From NCBI RefSeq assembly GCF_017356245.1, contig NZ_JAFMZZ010000004.1, forward strand, positions 280,741 through 344,740: a DNA stretch of 64,000 nt, given 5' to 3'. The position numbers and the translations under genes are program-made. The notes below the pieces were generated by a model. That model was given only the letters and a program-made list of their open reading frames with translations, ran no database searches and was not told where the DNA came from. Origin of the DNA: Bordetella petrii (lineage in GTDB: Bacteria; Pseudomonadota; Gammaproteobacteria; Burkholderiales; Burkholderiaceae_B). Positions within the stretch are counted from its first letter, which is position 1. Every line of letters starts with the position of its first letter. Below, piece by piece: positions 51,493-59,932 of the stretch.

Positions 51493-53859
51493 TTAGCTGG
51501 CGGCGCAGGTGTTGCCCATGTGGCCCTGGATGATCGCCTGGTCGGCCGCGTCGGTCTTGCCGTCGTGGTTGAAGTCGTACCAGCTCGACTGGCCGCCGTT
51601 CAGCTGGCTGAGCTCTTGCCAGTTGTCCAGGTCTTCCTGGTCTACCACCAGGTCGTGGTTGCCGTCGCCCGGGCAGTTCACGGTGTCGTAGTCCTGGTTG
51701 TAGCTGGCCACCGCATCGTGCTGCGCCATCTCGGTCTTGAGATCGGTATAGGCCTGCTGCTGCACGGTGCTCAGCGAGGTGGTGTCCAGCGGCGGGGCCG
51801 TAACCGCCGTGAGCTGGGTACCGTCCTTGTCCAGCCTGGGGTCGGGGGTGGCGGTGTCGATCTGGTAAAGCTCGTCGGTCACGTCATAGCCGGTGGCGCT
51901 ATAGCTGTAGGCGGCGGGATCGGGCGCCGTGCCCATGGCCGGATCGCACTGGTTGCGGGTCTGGCGCACCAGCTTGTAGGTGCCGTCGGTAACCGCCTTG
52001 GTGGCGACGGGCAGGAAAGTGGTGTCTTCGCCCAGCGCCTGCCGGTACGCCTGCACCTGGCAGCAATTGTGATAGCCCGTGGCGGGCACGCCGCTGGTTT
52101 CACTGGACAGATTGTCGCCATACCAGATGCCGCCCTGGGCCAGGCACACGCCTTTTTGCGGGAACAGGGTGGTGCAGACATTGTTGGCGGCGGGAATGAC
52201 GCAGGCGTACTGGTCGTCGGCCGAGCCGACCGCCCGCAGGTTGGTGCCCATTTCCGTGAAGTTGGTGCTGCGGATGCCGGCCTGCCCCGCCTTGGTCAGG
52301 TAGGCCAGCATGGGCTGCGCGTCGAGCGGGCGGCTGGCCGCGGCCTGGTCCACATCGGCGCCGGCAACATCGGCAAACAGGCGGTACAGGTCGACCGAAC
52401 CCACCATGTGCGGCACCTCGCGCCCCGGCGAGGCGACCATCGGGCCGGCCACCAGCAGCGGCACCCATACGCCGGTCTGGTAGGGCGAGGCCTTGGCGCG
52501 CATGGGGTCGAACTGGCCCGGCGAGGTGAACTTCACGCTGTTCACATAGGTGCCGTTGTCGCCCACCACCACGACCAGGGTGTTGGTTTTTTCAGGATGG
52601 TAGTCCAGCGTGCCGTCGGCGTTGTACCGGGCCAGGCCCAGGCCCACCAGCAGGTCGCCGATCTTCCTGTCCACGGCCTCGACCATCAGGTTGGTAATCA
52701 GATGGGCGTCGACCAGATCGGTAAAGGCCGTCAACACTGGGGTACTTTCCGCGTCGGCCAGCGGCGAGCACACCAGGTTGTCGTTGCGGCCCGGCGTGCC
52801 GTCGGAGATCAGCGATACGGGCGGCACCTGCAGGGGCGTGTGGATGGCCGAGTAGCCCACTGTCAGCATCCACGGCTGGCCGGCGGGCTGCTGCCCGGCC
52901 CATTCCAGGGCGCGGTCGGTTTCCAGGATGCTGCGGTAGCCGCGCGAAGACGGGTCGGAAGCAGGAATGACCTGGCCGTCGCCGTTGGCCGTGCTTTTAA
53001 CCCACCGGCCGGTGTAGTAGCCATTCTGCGCGGTGAAGTCGATGTAGCCGGGCACGCTGGCCTGGCAGGACTGGCCCGGGTCCAGGATGCCGCCGCGTTC
53101 CATGCAGCTGCGCCCTGGTGTGGTGATATCGCCGCCGATGGCCAGCGGCGTGCAGCTGCCGTTGGCGAAATAGCAGGCGCCGGCATCGGCGCCGTTGGCC
53201 GCGTCGATGCCGGTGGTGGGAATGAAGCCGCACTTGTAGGGGCCGCTGTCGACGTCGGCGCCCTTGGTCGTCAGGCCGGCGCGGGTATCGACGTTGTAGG
53301 GCGCGCCGTCCAGGAAGCCGTCGAAGTAATCCCAGCCCAGCTTCCACATGCTGTCGTAGCCGTAGGGCAGGTTGAACCCGCCGTTCAGGTCCGAGCCGGT
53401 AAGGTGCATCTTGCCGATCAGGGCGCTGGTGTAGCCCCGGGTTTTCAGCAGCTTGGGCAGCGTCATCTCGTACGGCGAAGGCGCGGAATTGGCCAGGTCA
53501 GTGGCCACCAGCGCGTTCAGCACATTGTTCTGCGACGGATAGCGCCCGGTAAAGAAGGTGGCCCGCGTGGGCGTGCAGTCGGGCATGGCCCAGGCATTGC
53601 GGAACTGCACGCCGGCCTGGGCGATGGCGGTCAGGGTGGGCGTCCTGGGCGGCGCGGCGCCGCCGTAGCCGTAGGACGTCATCTGGTCTACGCCCAGATC
53701 GTCGAGCACGATGAAAAGAATGTTGGGCCGGGCCGAGGCGGTGGGCGTGGCAGGGCTGCCGCTGTCCGATGACGAGCCGCCGTCGGAGCACGCCGCCAGC
53801 AGCGCGGCCATCGCCGCCAAGGTCGCCGCAAGCAGGGGCCGGGGGTGTCTTGCGGGCAT
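51493..53859 (-). CDS. Lipoprotein sulfatase 2 with dockerin-like C-terminus
   Basis: 788 residues, clearly a paralogue of sulfatase 1. Lipobox LLAAC (Cys24), metal site VLDDLG (51-56), catalytic Cys95 in CTPTR (95-99), and IGKMHLTG for the Lys/His pair. The last 60 residues carry GDGNHDLVVDQEDLDNW and DFNHDGKTDAADQAII, two EF-hand-like calcium loops of dockerin type, framed by Cys729 and Cys785. It is the first gene of the operon (sulfatase 2, FGE, sulfatase 1). Its promoter lies in the region shared with the response regulator gene and contains the GTGACAA array. Confidence 0.9.
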   Translation of the reverse strand: MPARHPRPLLAATLAAMAALLAACSDGGSSSDSGSPATPTASARPNILFIVLDDLGVDQMTSYGYGGAAPPRTPTLTAIAQAGVQFRNAWAMPDCTPTRATFFTGRYPSQNNVLNALVATDLANSAPSPYEMTLPKLLKTRGYTSALIGKMHLTGSDLNGGFNLPYGYDSMWKLGWDYFDGFLDGAPYNVDTRAGLTTKGADVDSGPYKCGFIPTTGIDAANGADAGACYFANGSCTPLAIGGDITTPGRSCMERGGILDPGQSCQASVPGYIDFTAQNGYYTGRWVKSTANGDGQVIPASDPSSRGYRSILETDRALEWAGQQPAGQPWMLTVGYSAIHTPLQVPPVSLISDGTPGRNDNLVCSPLADAESTPVLTAFTDLVDAHLITNLMVEAVDRKIGDLLVGLGLARYNADGTLDYHPEKTNTLVVVVGDNGTYVNSVKFTSPGQFDPMRAKASPYQTGVWVPLLVAGPMVASPGREVPHMVGSVDLYRLFADVAGADVDQAAASRPLDAQPMLAYLTKAGQAGIRSTNFTEMGTNLRAVGSADDQYACVIPAANNVCTTLFPQKGVCLAQGGIWYGDNLSSETSGVPATGYHNCCQVQAYRQALGEDTTFLPVATKAVTDGTYKLVRQTRNQCDPAMGTAPDPAAYSYSATGYDVTDELYQIDTATPDPRLDKDGTQLTAVTAPPLDTTSLSTVQQQAYTDLKTEMAQHDAVASYNQDYDTVNCPGDGNHDLVVDQEDLDNWQELSQLNGGQSSWYDFNHDGKTDAADQAIIQGHMGNTCAAS

Positions 53860-53892
53860 GGACGTGCACTCCTTTCTTGGGGCGGAACCGGA

Positions 53893-53957
53893 GTGACAAG
53901 CCGCCCGGGCCGTGACAAACTAAAAAAACTGGTGACAATAGATAAAACTAGTGACAA
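53893..53957. promoter_or_regulatory. Four-copy GTGACAA direct-repeat array
   Basis: GTGACAA occurs at 53893, 53912, 53932 and 53951, spaced 19, 20 and 19 bases, so all copies lie on one face of the helix. The array is in the divergent promoter between sulfatase 2 (starts 53859) and the response regulator (54010). It is a likely binding array for an activator, most simply the adjacent NarL-type regulator. Confidence 0.7.
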
Positions 53958-54009
53958 TAGATTAAAGGCCGGCCCGCCGCCGGCCTATACCATGAAAAGG
54001 GTAAGGTCG

Positions 54010-54723
54010 ATGGAATCCGCGAGCAGGCGCCCTGCCACCGACACGGGCCCGGACAGCGGCGCGGCGCTTTGCCGCACGCTGCTGGTCGAAGACGACGAGC
54101 CCCTGCGCCTGCGCTTCGCGTCGATTCTGTCGGGCTGGCGCGGCGGCCGCCTGGTGGCGGCCTGCGGCACGCTGGACCAGGCCATGGCCGTTCTGCAAAG
54201 CCAGCCCATCGACCTGCTCATCACCGATCTGCGCCTGCCCGACGGCCACGGCATCCAGGGCATCCGCCGCCTGCGCGCGATCAATCCGCAGGCCGAAGCC
54301 ATGGTGGTGTCGGCGCTGGCCGACAACGAGATCGTGATCGCCGCCATCGAGGCCGGGGCCACGGGCTACCTGCTGAAAGACGTGGGCTCGGCCGACCTGA
54401 TCGAAGCCATCGAAGAATTGCGCGCCGGGCGCTCGCCGATTTCCTCGTCGATCGCGCGCGTCATCGTGCGGCGGCTGGGCCAGCGGGGCCAGGCCGCCGA
54501 GGCGTCGGCCCCCTGCCGCGAAACCACCGCGCTGACCCCGCGCGAAACCGAGATCCTGTGGAGCATCGCCAAGGGGCTGACCTACGCCGAAGTGGCCGAG
54601 CAGCTCGGCCTGTCGCGCCAGACCGTGCCCGTGCACATCAAGAGCATCTACCGCAAATTGCAGGTCGGCAACCGTTCCGAGGCCGTGTTCGAGGCCTCGC
54701 GCCTGGGCCTGATATGGCTGTAG
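54010..54723 (+). CDS. NarL/FixJ family response regulator
   Basis: 237 residues. The receiver domain has the acidic pair Asp28/Asp29 (LVEDDEPL), phospho-acceptor Asp73 (LLITDLRLPDGHG) and Lys in GYLLKDVG. The LuxR-type helix-turn-helix is at the C-terminus (LTPRETEILWSIAKGLTYAEVAEQLGLSRQTVPVHIKSIYRKL in parts). The ATG at 54010 follows GGGTAAGG; an earlier in-frame ATG at 53992 is possible. The stop overlaps the kinase gene by 10 bases. It probably controls the divergent sulfatase operon and itself. Confidence 0.9.
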   Translation: MESASRRPATDTGPDSGAALCRTLLVEDDEPLRLRFASILSGWRGGRLVAACGTLDQAMAVLQSQPIDLLITDLRLPDGHGIQGIRRLRAINPQAEAMVVSALADNEIVIAAIEAGATGYLLKDVGSADLIEAIEELRAGRSPISSSIARVIVRRLGQRGQAAEASAPCRETTALTPRETEILWSIAKGLTYAEVAEQLGLSRQTVPVHIKSIYRKLQVGNRSEAVFEASRLGLIWL

Positions 54724-56543
54724 TCCGGCGGTGGTTCTGGGCCGCGCTGGCAGTGCTGGCGACGGTGGCCGCCAGCACGCCGCTCTGGCTGACGCTGCCC
54801 GTGCCGCCGCACACCCTGGTGATCGACCAGGCCCAGTTCACGTCGGCCGACAACCCCACCGGGCTGGTGGACCTGCCCCACGTGCAGGGCCGCCGCCGCG
54901 CCCAGGGCTACTACCGCATGGCCTTCGAGCTGGCCCAGGCGTCGCCGCAGCAGCTTTACCTGTTCATTCCCATGCTCAGCTACCGCGCCGTGATCGCGGT
55001 GGACGGCGATGTGGCGCTGGACACCGGCGCCAACTCGCTGATTCCCGGCATCACGCTGGGCGTATCGGCCCTGGTGCCGCTGTCGGGCCGTCAGCTGGCC
55101 CAGGGCCGCCACGTGGTCGACATCCTGCTCGAGGCTCCGGGCGTGACGCGCGGCTACCTGTCACCCCTGTACGTGGGCACCGCGCAGCAGATCGCGCCGT
55201 ACCAGCGGTTGCGGATCCTGGTGCTGGAACACACGCGCATGATGGTGCTGGCCTGCCAGCTGCTGCTGGCCATCGCGACCCTGATGGCATGGATCTACCG
55301 GCCGCAGGAATCGCTGTACGGCTGGCTGTTCCTGCTGCACGTAGTGTCCACGGCTTCGTATGCGGGCATGCTGGCCGACATCTTTCCCGGCGTATTCGGC
55401 TGGCTGCCCTATGCCTTCACGGTCAGCATGTCCAGCGTCTTCATCCTGCATATCATCGCGCTGAAAATCAACGGCGCCGCCCCGCCGCGCTGGCTGCGCG
55501 CCTGTGTGGTGGCGGTGCCCGGCGCGTGCCTGCTGGCCATGGCGCTGGGGCTGGCGCCGGCCCGGGTCCTGCTGTTTGCCGTGGTGATGCCCATCATGGT
55601 GGTCTCGCCGCTGATCACGGTGGCGATCTCGGCCTGGGGCGCGCTGGCAAAGAAAGTGCAAGAAGCCTGGCTGCTGCTGCTGCCCCTGTGCTTCTTTTCG
55701 CTGGCCACCCTGCATGACGGGGCGCTGGTCGCCGGCAAGGTGGACGGCCCGGTCTTCCTGTCGCTGTACTACCGGCAAATGCTGATCGTGGCGATCGCGG
55801 TGATCCTGATGCGCCGGCTGGGCCTGAGCCTGATGCGCGTGGACGGCGCCAATGCCCATCTCAAGCAGCGGCTGGCCGCGCGCGAGGCCGAGCTGCAGCG
55901 CCTGCATGAAGAAGAACGCAGCGAAGCCGCCCGCAATGTGCGCAGCGAAGAGCGCCACCGGCTGACCGTGGACCTGCACGACGGTCTGAGCGGCCACCTG
56001 GCATCCATCATCGCGCTGGCCGAGCGCGAACAGTCGGCCAGCATTGAACACACCGCGCGCGAGGCGCTCGACGACCTGCGCCTGGTGATCCATTCGCTGG
56101 ACATCGGCGACCGCGAACTCATGGCCGCGCTGTCGGGCCTGCGCGAGCGGCTCGAACCGCAGCTCAGGCGCCTGGGCGTGGAACTGGAATGGTCGATGCT
56201 GCGGCTGCCCGAAGTCTCCGGCGTTACGCCGGCGCACGCGCTGAACGTGCTGCGCATTGTGCAGGAAGCGGTCACCAACGCCCTGCGCCACGGCCCGGCC
56301 TCGCGCATCGAAGTGCGCGGCAACGCCGGCCCGCAAGGCCAGGCGCTGATCACCATCGACAACGACGGCGCCCCTTATGCCGGGGCGGGCAACGGCGGCG
56401 CGGGCATACGCAACATGAGCCGGCGCGCGGCCTTCCTGGGCGGCACCCTGCGCATCGAAGCGCTGGCGGGCGGCACGCGGGTTACGCTGGCGCTGCCGCC
56501 GCGGCTGGCGGGCGAGCCGGCGGATTGCTGCCCAGCGCACTAA
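54714..56543 (+). CDS. Sensor histidine kinase, 7TM-DISM type with HisKA_3 core
   Basis: 609 residues. An N-terminal anchor (about 6-30) and a periplasmic beta-rich domain (about 35-165) are followed by about seven membrane helices (175-375), the plan of 7TMR-DISM receptors that sense small or carbohydrate-like ligands. A coiled-coil leads to the HisKA_3 phospho-acceptor His422 (VDLHDGLSGHLA). The ATPase ends with IVQEAVTNALRHG, DNDGAPYAGAGNGGAGIRNM in parts. It overlaps the regulator gene, forming a two-component pair. A link to sulfated or sugar ligands is inference from the neighbours. Confidence 0.85.
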   Translation: MAVVRRWFWAALAVLATVAASTPLWLTLPVPPHTLVIDQAQFTSADNPTGLVDLPHVQGRRRAQGYYRMAFELAQASPQQLYLFIPMLSYRAVIAVDGDVALDTGANSLIPGITLGVSALVPLSGRQLAQGRHVVDILLEAPGVTRGYLSPLYVGTAQQIAPYQRLRILVLEHTRMMVLACQLLLAIATLMAWIYRPQESLYGWLFLLHVVSTASYAGMLADIFPGVFGWLPYAFTVSMSSVFILHIIALKINGAAPPRWLRACVVAVPGACLLAMALGLAPARVLLFAVVMPIMVVSPLITVAISAWGALAKKVQEAWLLLLPLCFFSLATLHDGALVAGKVDGPVFLSLYYRQMLIVAIAVILMRRLGLSLMRVDGANAHLKQRLAAREAELQRLHEEERSEAARNVRSEERHRLTVDLHDGLSGHLASIIALAEREQSASIEHTAREALDDLRLVIHSLDIGDRELMAALSGLRERLEPQLRRLGVELEWSMLRLPEVSGVTPAHALNVLRIVQEAVTNALRHGPASRIEVRGNAGPQGQALITIDNDGAPYAGAGNGGAGIRNMSRRAAFLGGTLRIEALAGGTRVTLALPPRLAGEPADCCPAH

Positions 56544-56565
56544 GACCGATTCAGTGGCTTCCGGT

Positions 56566-56693
56566 TATTGCCAGGTGTCCGACTCCCGCAAGGAGTATTG
56601 CCAGGTGTCTGACTCCCGGAGGGTGTCAGACACCGTACAACTGAGACGGCTGCGGCGTACAGCGGTGTCAGGCACCTGGCGGAGCCTGACACC
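56566..56693. repeat. GGTGTC repeat family, copy 4 (composite)
   Basis: A 23-base unit at 56566-56588 recurs at 56596-56618 with one change. GGTGTC-A-GACACC (56622-56634) is a perfect palindrome. GGTGTCAGGC (56664-56673) pairs with GCCTGACACC (56684-56693) as a perfect 10-base stem with a 10-base loop. The block fills the gap between the convergent sensor kinase and narK-like genes. The stems could double as terminators. Confidence 0.7.
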
Positions 56694-56717
56694 TGGGCAA
56701 TACCGCCGTCGTTCGTG

Positions 56718-58025
56718 TCAGCGCGCCAATGCAACGGCCGCCGCCCCGGCCTTGTCTTGCTGGCCGGCGCCAAAGCGCACGGCCAGCGCGCACAGCACCG
56801 AGAAGATCACGAACCCCGCCAGCACCGTCACGGTCTGCTGCACATCGCCCACGCCTTTCATCAGGAAGCCGGCCGCCACCGCGCCGACATTGCCCCCCGC
56901 GCCCACGATGCCGGCCACGCCGCCCAGGGCCTTGCGATCGACGAATGGCACCAGGGCGTAGGTGGCGCCGCAAGCCATGTGCGTGAACAGGCCGAAGGCC
57001 ACCATGGCAACAATGGCTTCGCCCACGCCCTGCGCGTGCGCGAACCAGAGCAGGCCCAGGCCTTCTCCCAGCATCATCGCGGCCAGCAGCCTGGGGCGCC
57101 ACGCCAGGCCGCCGCGCCGGGCGGCCCGGTCGGAAAGAATGCCGCCCAGCGCGCGGGCAAACAAGGCCAGCAGTCCGAAGACGCCCGCGGCCAGGCCCGC
57201 CTGGCCCAGCGACAGCTGGAAGCGGGTCACGTAGTACATGGCCGCGATGTTGTGCACGAACAGTTCCACGCCGAAACAGGCGCCATAAGCAATGGCCAGC
57301 ATCCAGACGCGGTAATTCGCGCAAGCCGCGCCGAAGCTGGCCCATCCGCCCTTCTTGCCGCCGTCGACCGCAACACCGCGCCGGCGCAGATCCAGGGCAT
57401 CGCCCTGCGGATAATCCTGGGTATAGCGCCAATACACGACGGCCATGGCCAGCAGCGCCACGCCGGGCACGACCATCGCCGCCCGCCAGGCCGATGATTC
57501 GTCCAGCCCCAGGGCAATGAACGCGGCCAGCGCCATGGGCACCAGGGCCTGTGCGCCGCCCGCGCCGGCGTTGCCCCAGCCGGCGCTGGCGGCGTTGGCT
57601 GTGCCCACCACATTGGGCGCGAACATGACCGAGGTGTGATACTGGGTAATCACGAAGCTGGCGCCGATGGCGCCGATACCCAGGCGGCATAGCAGCACCG
57701 AGGTGTAGTCCGTGGCGAACGCCAGGGCAACCACCGGAATGGCGCCCAGCGCCATCAGGCCGGCATAGACGCGGCGGGGGCCGTACCGGTCGCACAATGG
57801 CCCGACAATCAGGCGCACCAGTATCGTCGCCGCCACCGCGGCGATGTTGATATCGGCCACCTGGCCCGGCGTCAATGCGAATTCGCGCGCGATCACCGGC
57901 ATCAGCGGCGCGCTGGCGAACCAGGCGAAGAAACAGACGAAGAACGCCATCCACGACAGGTGGAAGGCGCGCATGGGCACGCTGTTGAACGTGAACAGAT
58001 CGATGCGGCTTGCTTGGGCGGACAC
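56718..58025 (-). CDS. MFS transporter, nitrate/nitrite porter (NarK/NasA-like)
   Basis: 435 residues with twelve predicted membrane segments. The nitrate signature pattern is visible as AGWGNAGAGGAQ in helix 5 and GIVGAGGNVGAVAAGF in helix 11, with Arg residues at LVRLIVGPLCDRYGPRR in helix 2 and following loop. It moves nitrate or nitrite across the inner membrane. It is monocistronic here, without nar or nas genes beside it, but would fit a denitrifier. Exact ion and direction are not determined. Confidence 0.85.
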   Translation of the reverse strand: MSAQASRIDLFTFNSVPMRAFHLSWMAFFVCFFAWFASAPLMPVIAREFALTPGQVADINIAAVAATILVRLIVGPLCDRYGPRRVYAGLMALGAIPVVALAFATDYTSVLLCRLGIGAIGASFVITQYHTSVMFAPNVVGTANAASAGWGNAGAGGAQALVPMALAAFIALGLDESSAWRAAMVVPGVALLAMAVVYWRYTQDYPQGDALDLRRRGVAVDGGKKGGWASFGAACANYRVWMLAIAYGACFGVELFVHNIAAMYYVTRFQLSLGQAGLAAGVFGLLALFARALGGILSDRAARRGGLAWRPRLLAAMMLGEGLGLLWFAHAQGVGEAIVAMVAFGLFTHMACGATYALVPFVDRKALGGVAGIVGAGGNVGAVAAGFLMKGVGDVQQTVTVLAGFVIFSVLCALAVRFGAGQQDKAGAAAVALAR

Positions 58026-58203
58026 GGCTTCCCCCTGAAAAATGGCCTGTCACCCAGACATCAAGCAAACTGCATGCCAGGATTTCCGCCCAGGAAAGAC
58101 ACGGGCGCGACGCCCGTTCGCCGCGCCCGTTCGGTGCGCATGCATCAAGTTGAGGCAGGGCGCGCGGGAAAACTGCACTGCCCAGGTGCCGGGCAGCGGG
58201 CGG

Positions 58204-58944
58204 CTATTCCCGCCCGGTCATCACCATGTGCGCCAGGCCGTCGGCATCCAGCCCCGCCACCTCGCGCTCGATGACCTTGGCGCCGCTCTTCAGAATCGCC
58301 ACCCGGTCGGCCAGCGCCACGACATCGGCCATGTTGTGGCTGATCAGGATCACCGTGCGCCCTTCTTCGCGCAGCTTGCGCACCAGATTCAGGACCAGGG
58401 CGGTTTCCTTCACGCCCAGGGCGGCGGTGGGCTCGTCCATGATGACGACGCGCGCGTCCCAGCGCAGGGCGCGGGCGATGGCCACGGCCTGGCGCTGCCC
58501 GCCCGACATGCGCTCCACCGGGCGGTTCATATCGTCGATGGGCACCGACAGGCGCTGCAGGTACGCCCGCGCGTCCGTGGCCATGCGGCGCTTGTCCAGC
58601 ACGCTGAACGGCCCCGCGCGGCGCACCAGCTCGGCGCCCATGAAGATGTTTTCCCAGATGGACAGGCGCGGGGCCAGCGCCAGGTCCTGGTAGATGGTGG
58701 CAATGCCCTGCGCCAGCGCATCGTGCGGCGAGGCAAACACCACCTGGCGGCCGTGCAGGCTGAGCTCGCCGCCGCTGGGCGCCTGCGCGCCGGAAATGAT
58801 GCGGATCAGCGTCGACTTGCCCGCGCCGTTGTCGCCGCAGATGGCCATGACCTTGCCCGCGGGCACGTCCAGGTCGATGCCTTTCAGGGCTTCGACGGCG
58901 CCGTACGATTTCTTGATCTGGCGTAGCGACAAGGCGGTGGACAT
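58204..58944 (-). CDS. Sugar ABC transporter ATP-binding protein (FrcA-like)
   Basis: 246 residues with a single ATPase domain, unlike the double-domain RbsA/XylG. Walker A GDNGAGKS (37-44), signature MSGGQRQAVAIARA and Walker B VVIMDEPTAALG are intact. It is last in the operon, 11 bases after the binding-protein gene. Single-domain ATPases are typical of FrcA-type fructose or polyol importers. Confidence 0.93.
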   Translation of the reverse strand: MSTALSLRQIKKSYGAVEALKGIDLDVPAGKVMAICGDNGAGKSTLIRIISGAQAPSGGELSLHGRQVVFASPHDALAQGIATIYQDLALAPRLSIWENIFMGAELVRRAGPFSVLDKRRMATDARAYLQRLSVPIDDMNRPVERMSGGQRQAVAIARALRWDARVVIMDEPTAALGVKETALVLNLVRKLREEGRTVILISHNMADVVALADRVAILKSGAKVIEREVAGLDADGLAHMVMTGRE

Positions 58945-58955
58945 GGGGCCGGCTC

Positions 58956-59912
58956 TTACTTGGATTGCAGGAATTTCTGGACGTTGCCGCTGTCGACCAG
59001 CACCGAATCCATGAACAGGTAGGGGCCTTCGGTAATGCTTTGCCTGGGCTGCTTCTTGACGACGATACGGTCGAGGGCGTCGATGGCGCTGGCGCCCATC
59101 TGCTCGAACGGAATCATCATGGTGGCGGTGATCAGGCTGTTGGGATCGGCAATGCGGCGATAAGTTTCGGCCGCTCCGTCCACCGACACCAGCGTTATAT
59201 CGCCCTTCTTCATGCCCTGCGCCTGCAGCAGGTCGTCAATAACGTAGGCCTGGCCGTCGAACGACGCCCAGATGCCCTTGAACTGGCCCTGGTGGCGCAG
59301 CAGCAGGGCCTGCATGCCGTTGCGCACATCGTCGCGCCAGCTCTGGGTGCGGGCCATGCTGAACTTGCCCAGGTCCTTCACGGCGGTGTTTTCGGAAAGC
59401 ACCGCGTCCAGCATCTTGCCGCGGATGCGCGTGCCGGAATTGCCGTCGAAGCGGGCCGACAGGATGTTGCCCTGGTAGCCCATCTTGCCCAGCAGGTACA
59501 AGACCGATTGCGCGCCGGTGGCGTATTCGTTGACTTCGATGTCGAACAGCATGCGGGGGCTGGCGCCGGACATCACCCCGATAACGGGAATGCCCTTTTC
59601 CTGGGCGGCCTGCAGCTGGGCATCGGTCTCAACCGGCTTGCCCATGGCGATGACGATGGCGTCGACCGGCTTGTTGACCAGCGTGTCCAGCTGTTCGGCC
59701 AGCTTGGGCAAAGCGCCGCCGGCATTCAGCTGGGTTACCGTCCAGCCTTTGGCGCGGGCCGCCTCGGCGGCCGCGTTGGCCACGCGGGCGTGGGTTTCCG
59801 AAGACATCTGGAACGCGACGATGCCCACATCGAACGCATGCGCGGCGCCGGCGGCCAGGGCCTGGGCGGCAAACGCGCCGGCCAGCAGCGTGCGCTTGAT
59901 AAGCTTGGTCAT
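58956..59912 (-). CDS. Sugar ABC transporter substrate-binding protein
   Basis: 318 residues with a signal peptide (about 1-26, ending GAAHA). Periplasmic binding protein type 1 fold follows: FDVGIVAFQMSSETHARVANAAAEAARAKGW in parts, DAIVIAMGKP, GNSGTRIRGKMLDAVL and LVSVDGAAETYRRIADP. It binds a sugar or polyol in the periplasm. The start has GGGGAGAACC upstream. It lies 20 bases after the permease gene. Confidence 0.92.
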   Translation of the reverse strand: MTKLIKRTLLAGAFAAQALAAGAAHAFDVGIVAFQMSSETHARVANAAAEAARAKGWTVTQLNAGGALPKLAEQLDTLVNKPVDAIVIAMGKPVETDAQLQAAQEKGIPVIGVMSGASPRMLFDIEVNEYATGAQSVLYLLGKMGYQGNILSARFDGNSGTRIRGKMLDAVLSENTAVKDLGKFSMARTQSWRDDVRNGMQALLLRHQGQFKGIWASFDGQAYVIDDLLQAQGMKKGDITLVSVDGAAETYRRIADPNSLITATMMIPFEQMGASAIDALDRIVVKKQPRQSITEGPYLFMDSVLVDSGNVQKFLQSK

Positions 59913-59932
59913 GGTTGGTTCTCCCCTTCCGA

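Noticed and set aside
50344-53772. A 1142-codon open frame on the plus strand across the FGE and sulfatase 2 genes
   Set aside because: It is antisense to two well-supported genes. Long antisense frames are expected at this GC content, and its translation is compositionally biased without any fold.
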